Below are positions 6,012-9,200 of a DNA stretch of 9,200 nt, piece by piece. The stretch's first letter is position 1. Each line of letters begins with the position of its first letter. Origin of the DNA: Clostridiales bacterium UBA1770 (GTDB taxonomy: Bacteria; Bacillota; Clostridia; Oscillospirales; CAG-272); contig DCGU01000002.1 in the NCBI GenBank assembly GCA_002315325.1, positions 31,414-40,613 on the forward strand, given 5' to 3'. The translations under genes and the position numbers were made by a program. The notes under the pieces were generated by a model that saw nothing but the letters and a program-made list of their open reading frames with translations, was not told where the DNA came from and ran no database searches.

Positions 6012-6176
6012 TCGTTTTCACCTCCATGTGGAATTACAGGAATAAAAAAATCTTTCCTTCGGAAAACGCACGTTTTCGCCGAAAGAAAGACACACGACAC
6101 CTATATAAATAGGTCTATATGTTTCTCCTCGGCAGGAAAGCCATGCTTTTACCGAAACCTGCTGTCTTTGGATAAC
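6012..6176 (-). ncRNA. L10 leader RNA (rplJL autoregulation)
   Basis: The transcript's 5' region carries the conserved L10-leader pattern. CCAAAGACAGCAGG (6158-6171 on the minus strand) is followed by a small hairpin, and its CCTGC is repaid by CCTGCCGAGG (6127-6136), creating the internal loop bound by the L10-L7/L12 complex in other bacteria. A short AT-rich hairpin (ACCTA...TAGGT near 6100-6114) and then a strong terminator follow. Binding of excess L10-L12 is known in Firmicutes and Enterobacteria to reduce expression of the operon. The terminator here suggests control at the level of transcription. Confidence 0.88.
6044..6090 (-). terminator. Attenuator hairpin in the L10 leader
   Basis: On the minus strand TCTTTC-TTCGG-GAAAAC pairs with GTTTTC-CGAA-GAAAGA around a GTGC loop, and is followed by seven U (6044-6050). 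It lies after the L10-binding stem and 32 nt before the rplJ start, the position expected of an attenuator rather than an operon end. Confidence 0.85.
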
Positions 6177-6182
6177 AGCGGT

Positions 6183-6211
6183 ATTATAGCACTGCTTCGC
6201 TGCCTTGTCAA
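6183..6211 (-). promoter_or_regulatory. Consensus promoter of rplJL
   Basis: Perfect TTGACA (6206-6211) and perfect TATAAT (6183-6188) on the minus strand with 17-bp spacing. An A/T tract directly upstream of the -35 (6213-6228) can act as an UP element. Confidence 0.9.
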
Positions 6212-6229
6212 GTCTTTTTAAAAAAAATG

Positions 6230-6258
6230 TTGCAACTGCCCGCCTATCGTGTTACAAT
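6230..6258 (+). promoter_or_regulatory. Promoter of the glycosidase-like gene, divergent from rplJL
   Basis: TTGCAA (6230-6235) and TACAAT (6253-6258) with 17-bp spacing. Its -35 is only 18 bp from the -35 of the divergent rplJ promoter, so the two share the intervening A/T tract as upstream sequence. Confidence 0.75.
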
Positions 6259-6271
6259 ATCGGTACTATGA

Positions 6272-6286
6272 CCGCCTCAAAGGCGG
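6272..6286 (+). promoter_or_regulatory. Small 5' UTR hairpin abutting the ribosome binding site
   Basis: CCGCCT and AGGCGG form a 6-bp GC-rich stem around CAA. It begins a few bases after the inferred transcription start, and its 3' arm ends immediately before the AAAGGAG site (6287-6293) of the glycosidase-like gene. It could protect the mRNA 5' end or tune access to the ribosome binding site. It has no U-run, so it is not a terminator. Confidence 0.5.
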
Positions 6287-6302
6287 AAAGGAGTTTTTTA
6301 TC

Positions 6303-7931
6303 ATGGTTGATTTGCGCAAAAGATTCGACAAATTATACCCTCTGTCCGGCGATCGCTTTGTCGGTGTCAGCGATGCCCGGTTTTCCCTGTTTTCGGGACA
6401 ATGGGAGTTGTTCTCACTGCTCGCCGGCAGCCCCGTTCCCGTCGGCGGCGTTGCCGATACGGACACGGACCTGCATTTGGAATCCGTTAACACCGTTGAC
6501 GGCATCACGACCGTCACGTGGATTGCAAAAAGCAATTTGTGGGAAAAGAAATCCTACGTGTTGACGATTGACGGCACGTGTGCCGCATACAAAATCGTTT
6601 TACAGGGCAAAGGTACCCCCGACCGCATCGAATTTTTCAAGGGAGATGAAAGGGTCTTCTCCCAATATTTTACGTCCGGCTATATGACGCCGCAGTTCCA
6701 GGACGTGGACCATGAGCGTGCCAAAAGCATGGGCGGAACCGAGGGCAAACTCATGCCGCTGCGCTGCGCGCCGCCGCCCTACGTCTTCCCGTTTTGGAAC
6801 GATTATAACGACGATTGGTGCGGCATCGGCATTGCGGCGCCTGCGGGACAGAATAACTACGAGCGCCTGATTTATCGCCCGAAACGGAACGCCGGTTTCT
6901 ATCTGGATCTGCCGCTGTTGGGCTATACCGAAATTAACGGTGAATGGACGTCACCCACGATTTGGTTCGGGTTCGGCAAGGATGATATGGACGTCGTTGC
7001 ACACTGGTCCGATTGGACCCGTCAAACCTTTGCTTTCCCTGCCTATCACGGCATCAAAAACGTACCCGACTGGTGGAAGATGCCTATTTTCTGCGGTTGG
7101 GGCGAACAGTGTTGGCACGCCATTGTTTCCAACCAAAAGGATTACGAGGCCATGGCGGAACGGATTGACCGCCTCGGTCTGCGCCCCGGCACGATCTTTA
7201 TTGACGACGGCTGGGCAACGGGCAGCAACCTCGTCGTCAATACCGAACGCTGGCCCGACCTGCGCGCTTTTGCCGACGCACAGCATAAAAAAGGCCGCCG
7301 TGTTATTTTGTGGCAGCACGTGTGGGACCGTTTCGGTTTCTCCGAAAGCAATCTGACAAAGCCGAAAACGTACAAGCAGACGGTCGACCCCACCAATCCC
7401 GCCTTCCTTGCAGAACTGCGGGAAAGTATTCATCGGGCCCTGTCAAGTGACGAGGGGTGCTATAACTGTGACGGCTTTAAAATGGACTTTGAAGACAACC
7501 TGCCACGTGAGGAAGCCGGAACAGAACAGTACGATACGCACGTTTACGGGTTAGAGATGATGCGCCGCTTGTTTGAGGCCTACTACAAGTACGCCAAAGA
7601 AGCCAAACCGGATGCGCTCATCAACACCAGTGCCGTTCACCCCTATTTTTCCGATATTTGCGACCAGATTCGTCTGCACGACTACTGGGGCACCGAGCGC
7701 TGCACCGTCGCCATGATGAAGTACCGTACGGCACTGACGCGCGCCGTCATGCCCGACGTGCTGATTGACACCGACCACGAGCACACGGATAACGTGCAGC
7801 AGGCCCTGTACAAGTCCTTGGCCGACAGTTCCTACGGCGTTCCCTGTCTGTATACCCTGTCGTGCTACACTGACGAGGAGCTGCTGGAAATCAAAAAGAA
7901 CTGGGACGCTTATATAAAGACGATAGAATAA
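6303..7931 (+). CDS. Cytoplasmic TIM-barrel glycoside hydrolase-like protein (alpha-galactosidase superfamily, GH-D clan type)
   Basis: A 542-residue protein with a beta-rich N-terminal half (about 1-245) and a TIM barrel (about 255-535). Barrel landmarks are GTIFIDDGW at 296-304, GRRVILWQHVWD at 331-342 and GFKMDFED at 391-398. In GH27/31/36 enzymes a KxD of this kind carries the nucleophile, here Asp395. Acid/base candidates are Asp451, Asp454 and Asp460, near SDICDQIRLHDYWGTE. No signal peptide or membrane segment is visible, so the substrate is probably an imported oligosaccharide or intracellular glycoside. No transporter or sugar regulator lies beside it, and the substrate cannot be read from the sequence. 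The start at 6303 follows AAAGGAG (6287-6293) with 9-nt spacing; an earlier in-frame ATG at 6249 lies inside the promoter. Monocistronic, ending at the hairpin at 7973. Confidence 0.75.
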   Translation: MVDLRKRFDKLYPLSGDRFVGVSDARFSLFSGQWELFSLLAGSPVPVGGVADTDTDLHLESVNTVDGITTVTWIAKSNLWEKKSYVLTIDGTCAAYKIVLQGKGTPDRIEFFKGDERVFSQYFTSGYMTPQFQDVDHERAKSMGGTEGKLMPLRCAPPPYVFPFWNDYNDDWCGIGIAAPAGQNNYERLIYRPKRNAGFYLDLPLLGYTEINGEWTSPTIWFGFGKDDMDVVAHWSDWTRQTFAFPAYHGIKNVPDWWKMPIFCGWGEQCWHAIVSNQKDYEAMAERIDRLGLRPGTIFIDDGWATGSNLVVNTERWPDLRAFADAQHKKGRRVILWQHVWDRFGFSESNLTKPKTYKQTVDPTNPAFLAELRESIHRALSSDEGCYNCDGFKMDFEDNLPREEAGTEQYDTHVYGLEMMRRLFEAYYKYAKEAKPDALINTSAVHPYFSDICDQIRLHDYWGTERCTVAMMKYRTALTRAVMPDVLIDTDHEHTDNVQQALYKSLADSSYGVPCLYTLSCYTDEELLEIKKNWDAYIKTIE

Positions 7932-7972
7932 TCTCACCGCTTTCTTAACAACAGCAATAACAGTACAGCAAT

Positions 7973-8011
7973 AAACAACCCCAACGGTTCCAAAAACCGT
8001 TGGGGTTGTTT
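7973..8011. terminator. Long perfect hairpin between convergent genes, bidirectional terminator
   Basis: Two perfect 17-bp arms (AAACAACCCCAACGGTT and its complement) around a 5-nt loop, ending in TTGTTT on either strand. It lies 41 bp after the glycosidase stop and 12 bp after the convergent thrH stop, so one structure probably ends both transcripts. The U-tracts are short and the stem is unusually stable. Confidence 0.85.
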
Positions 8012-8023
8012 CGTATCGTTAAA

Positions 8024-8623
8024 TTACAGTGCAGCTTTAATGGCGGCCAGCAGCTCGTCATACGTTTCGTATGCCGGGATCTGCGGGTAGTCGGCCTTAA
8101 TCTTGTCGGTAGACTTGAACAGGAAGCCGGCCTTGCTGGCCTGGATCATGCCGAGGTCGTTGAAGCTGTCGCCCGATGCGATGGTGTCAAATCCAATGGA
8201 CTGCAGCGCCTTAACCGTGGTCAGCTTGGACTGTTGGCAGCGCATCTTGTAGCCCGTAATTTCGCCGTTCGGCGCCACTTCCAGCGTGTTGCAGAAGATA
8301 GTAGGCCAGCCCAGCTTTTTCATCAAGGGGGCGGCAAATTGGTCGAAGGTGTCACTCAAAATGACAACCTGCGTGATGGAACGAAGTTCATCAAGGAATT
8401 CTTTGGCACCGTCCATCACCTGAATCTTTTCAATGGTTGCCTGAATTTCTTTGAGCCCCAGACCGTGCTCCTTCAAAATACCGATACGGTATTTCATCAG
8501 TTTATCGTAATCCGGCTCGTCGCGCGTGGTGATGCGCAGCTCGGGAATACCGGTCTCCTCGGCAAAGGCAATCCAAATCTCGGGGACTAAAACGCCCTCC
8601 ATATCTAAACAAACAATATTCAT
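8024..8623 (-). CDS. thrH: ThrH-type HAD phosphatase (phosphoserine phosphatase / phosphoserine:homoserine phosphotransferase)
   Basis: A 199-residue protein that follows Pseudomonas ThrH closely, as I recall it, from the N-terminus: CLDMEGVLVPEIWIAFAEETGI, then TTRDEPDYDKLM and QVVILSDTFDQF. HAD motif I is DxE at 7-9, with Asp7 as nucleophile and the Glu typical of ThrH and phosphoserine phosphatases. Motif II is Ser90 in SDTF, the motif III lysine is probably Lys133, and motif IV is GDSFND at 151-156. Pseudomonas ThrH dephosphorylates phosphoserine and can move the phosphate to homoserine, linking serine and threonine synthesis; whether this protein does both is not shown. The ATG at 8621-8623 has only a weak GAAAGAGAG site upstream (about 8632-8640). 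Monocistronic, with its own promoter and a terminator shared with the convergent glycosidase gene. Confidence 0.9.
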   Translation of the reverse strand: MNIVCLDMEGVLVPEIWIAFAEETGIPELRITTRDEPDYDKLMKYRIGILKEHGLGLKEIQATIEKIQVMDGAKEFLDELRSITQVVILSDTFDQFAAPLMKKLGWPTIFCNTLEVAPNGEITGYKMRCQQSKLTTVKALQSIGFDTIASGDSFNDLGMIQASKAGFLFKSTDKIKADYPQIPAYETYDELLAAIKAAL

Positions 8624-8662
8624 ATGAGGTTCTCTCTTTCAATAAGTATTTTAACAGGTAAT

Positions 8663-8691
8663 ATCATACCATAAGAATGGGGCGTTGTCAA
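8663..8691 (-). promoter_or_regulatory. Promoter of thrH
   Basis: Perfect TTGACA (8686-8691) and TATGAT (8663-8668) on the minus strand with 17-bp spacing, about 40 bp upstream of the thrH start codon. Confidence 0.85.
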
Positions 8692-8779
8692 AAGGAAAAT
8701 GATTAGGGAGACCGGAATGGAAATGAAACACACCGCATATGTTCTCACGCATGGTAAAATAATGCATTCGTTAACGATG

Positions 8780-8877
8780 AACTCCTTCCACCGCTGACGC
8801 GGTCCCCCTCCCCCACACGGAGGAGGCTTTAGAAATCATCCCTGTCTTTTGATGATATGACATGAGCAAAATCTCAT
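8780..8877. repeat. Palindrome-rich intergenic element, probably a dispersed non-coding repeat
   Basis: A run of consecutive small inverted repeats: ACCGC/GCGGT (8790-8794 with 8799-8803), CCTCC/GGAGG (8807-8811 with 8819-8823 or 8822-8826), ATCATC/GATGAT (8835-8840 with 8851-8856) and ATGAG/CTCAT (8862-8866 with 8873-8877). The motif order of CTCCTTCCACCGC..GCGGTCCCCCTC and GGAGGAGGCTTT resembles a repeat I associate with intergenic regions of gut Clostridia. That is recall, not a search. No gene is supported here. The 88 bases between this element and the thrH promoter (8692-8779) show only short palindromes such as CGTTAACG. Confidence 0.5.
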
Positions 8878-8904
8878 CCATTTTGGGGGAGAAAGCAAAT
8901 TAAA

Positions 8905-9106
8905 ATGAAGCGTTTGCTGTGCAAACGCGAAACGGAGAGGACGAAAATGAAGACGCTGCGCTAATGAAGACGAACTGCGTTCTAATGAAGACGGACTGCG
9001 TCCTAATGAAGCGAAGTCGCCCAATGGTACTTTTCCATGTGCCGCAGGCACGCTTCATAGGGCGAAGCCCGACTTCATTTTTCATGTGCCGCAGGCACGC
9101 TTCATT
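8905..9106. repeat. Array of ATGAAG-headed hairpin modules in two opposing orientations
   Basis: At least eight short modules start with ATGAAG and continue into a small palindrome. Five read on the plus strand (ATGAAG at 8905, 8947, 8964, 8985 and 9006) and three on the minus strand (9036-9058, about 9058-9080 and 9083-9106). Several of the plus-strand modules are spaced 17 or 21 bp. The stems differ but stay self-complementary, usually around a TGC triloop: GCGTTTGC/GCAAACGC, GC/GC, GAAC/GTTC, GGAC/GTCC and GTGCC/GGCAC, with GGGC/GCCC around TTC. Open frames crossing the array translate to low-complexity heptad-like repeats and run on into a terminator and a tRNA gene, so it is treated as non-coding. 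It does not fit CRISPR, because there are no unique spacers of constant length. Confidence 0.75.
9036..9105. repeat. Exact 23-bp duplication flanking one different module
   Basis: The segments 9036-9058 and 9083-9105 are identical over 23 bp. Both contain the hairpin GTGCC-GCA-GGCAC followed by GCTTCAT. They are 47 bp apart and enclose a module with a different stem (GGGC/GCCC). The identity suggests recent copying within the array. Confidence 0.85.
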
Positions 9107-9107
9107 C

Positions 9108-9145
9108 AAAAAACCCCTTTTGTCTTGCGACAAAAGGGGTTTTTT
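9108..9145. terminator. Strong terminator of the tRNA-His transcript, symmetrical
   Basis: Perfect 17-bp arms (AAAAAACCCCTTTTGTC and its complement) with a TTGC loop. The outer A6/T6 runs provide a U-tract in both directions. It begins two bases after the encoded CCA of tRNA-His and should release that transcript. It also blocks anything coming from the repeat array on the plus strand. Confidence 0.92.
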
Positions 9146-9147
9146 GT

Positions 9148-9200
9148 TGGGGTGAGATATGGGACTTGAACCCATGGCCTCCAGGGCCACAACCTGGCGC
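9148..9200 (-). tRNA. tRNA-His (anticodon GTG), 3' part, cut by right edge
   Basis: Read on the minus strand the segment contains the anticodon arm CCAGG-TTGTGGC-CCTGG, with anticodon GTG at 9188-9190. A 5-nt variable loop, a T arm with stem ATGGG/CCCAT and loop TTCAAGT, the 3' acceptor strand ATCTCAC, a discriminator C and an encoded CCA follow. C73 is the identity base of bacterial tRNA-His, where it faces the extra G-1, and supports the assignment. The D arm and 5' acceptor strand lie beyond the window. Confidence 0.95.

Noticed and set aside
8905..9106. CRISPR-like array
   Set aside because: No constant-length unique spacers and no cas genes. The parts that vary are hairpin stems, and the units face both directions.
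8836..9190. Open frames crossing the repeat array on both strands (71-96 residues, low-complexity repeats)
   Set aside because: They translate palindromic repeats, have no convincing ribosome binding sites, and run through a strong terminator and into tRNA-His.
9108..9200. tRNA-His 3' end as a phage or island attachment site
   Set aside because: A terminator follows the CCA directly and no integrase or repeat of the tRNA 3' end is seen in the window.

Overview
The window looks like a chromosomal core-gene segment of a low-to-mid GC Gram-positive anaerobe. The most likely source is a Clostridia/Oscillospirales-type gut bacterium. The reasons are strong AGGAGG-type ribosome binding sites, near-consensus TTGACA-N17-TATAAT promoters, a single-chain dimeric-type glycyl-tRNA synthetase, an L10 leader RNA of the Firmicute kind, and palindromic intergenic repeats of a style I associate with gut Clostridia. 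The taxonomic placement is inference; nothing in the window names the species.

Layout from left to right. On the minus strand the head of the S10 ribosomal protein operon (rpsJ, rplC, start of rplD) runs off the left edge. It is transcribed from a strong promoter at 1653-1681 through a ~325-nt leader that contains an intrinsic-terminator hairpin, so it looks like an attenuated leader. Reading away from it on the plus strand are an eight-helix membrane protein and an overlapping gene for a short HTH regulator related to the WYL family. Next comes glyS with its own consensus promoter. A bidirectional terminator separates glyS from the convergent rplJ-rplL operon (L10 and L7/L12), which has its own promoter and a recognisable L10 autoregulatory leader with a terminator.

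Divergent from rplJ is a cytoplasmic TIM-barrel glycosidase-like protein of the alpha-galactosidase superfamily. It ends at a long perfect hairpin shared with a convergent thrH-type HAD phosphatase gene. The last ~500 bases carry no credible protein gene. They hold a degenerate palindromic repeat element, an array of short ATGAAG-headed hairpin modules, a strong terminator, and the 3' part of a tRNA-His gene entering from the right edge.

Functionally this is mostly translation machinery: ribosomal proteins L3, L4, S10, L10 and L7/L12, GlyRS and tRNA-His, each with its own regulatory RNA or terminator. The accessory parts are the membrane protein/regulator pair, the glycosidase and ThrH. I see no CRISPR array, transposase, phage gene, toxin-antitoxin pair or defence system. 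The points most worth a second look are the hairpin-module array near tRNA-His, the S10 leader attenuator, the isolated rplJL operon, the perfect 10-bp-arm palindrome upstream of the membrane gene, and the WYL-like protein that appears to lack its WYL core.
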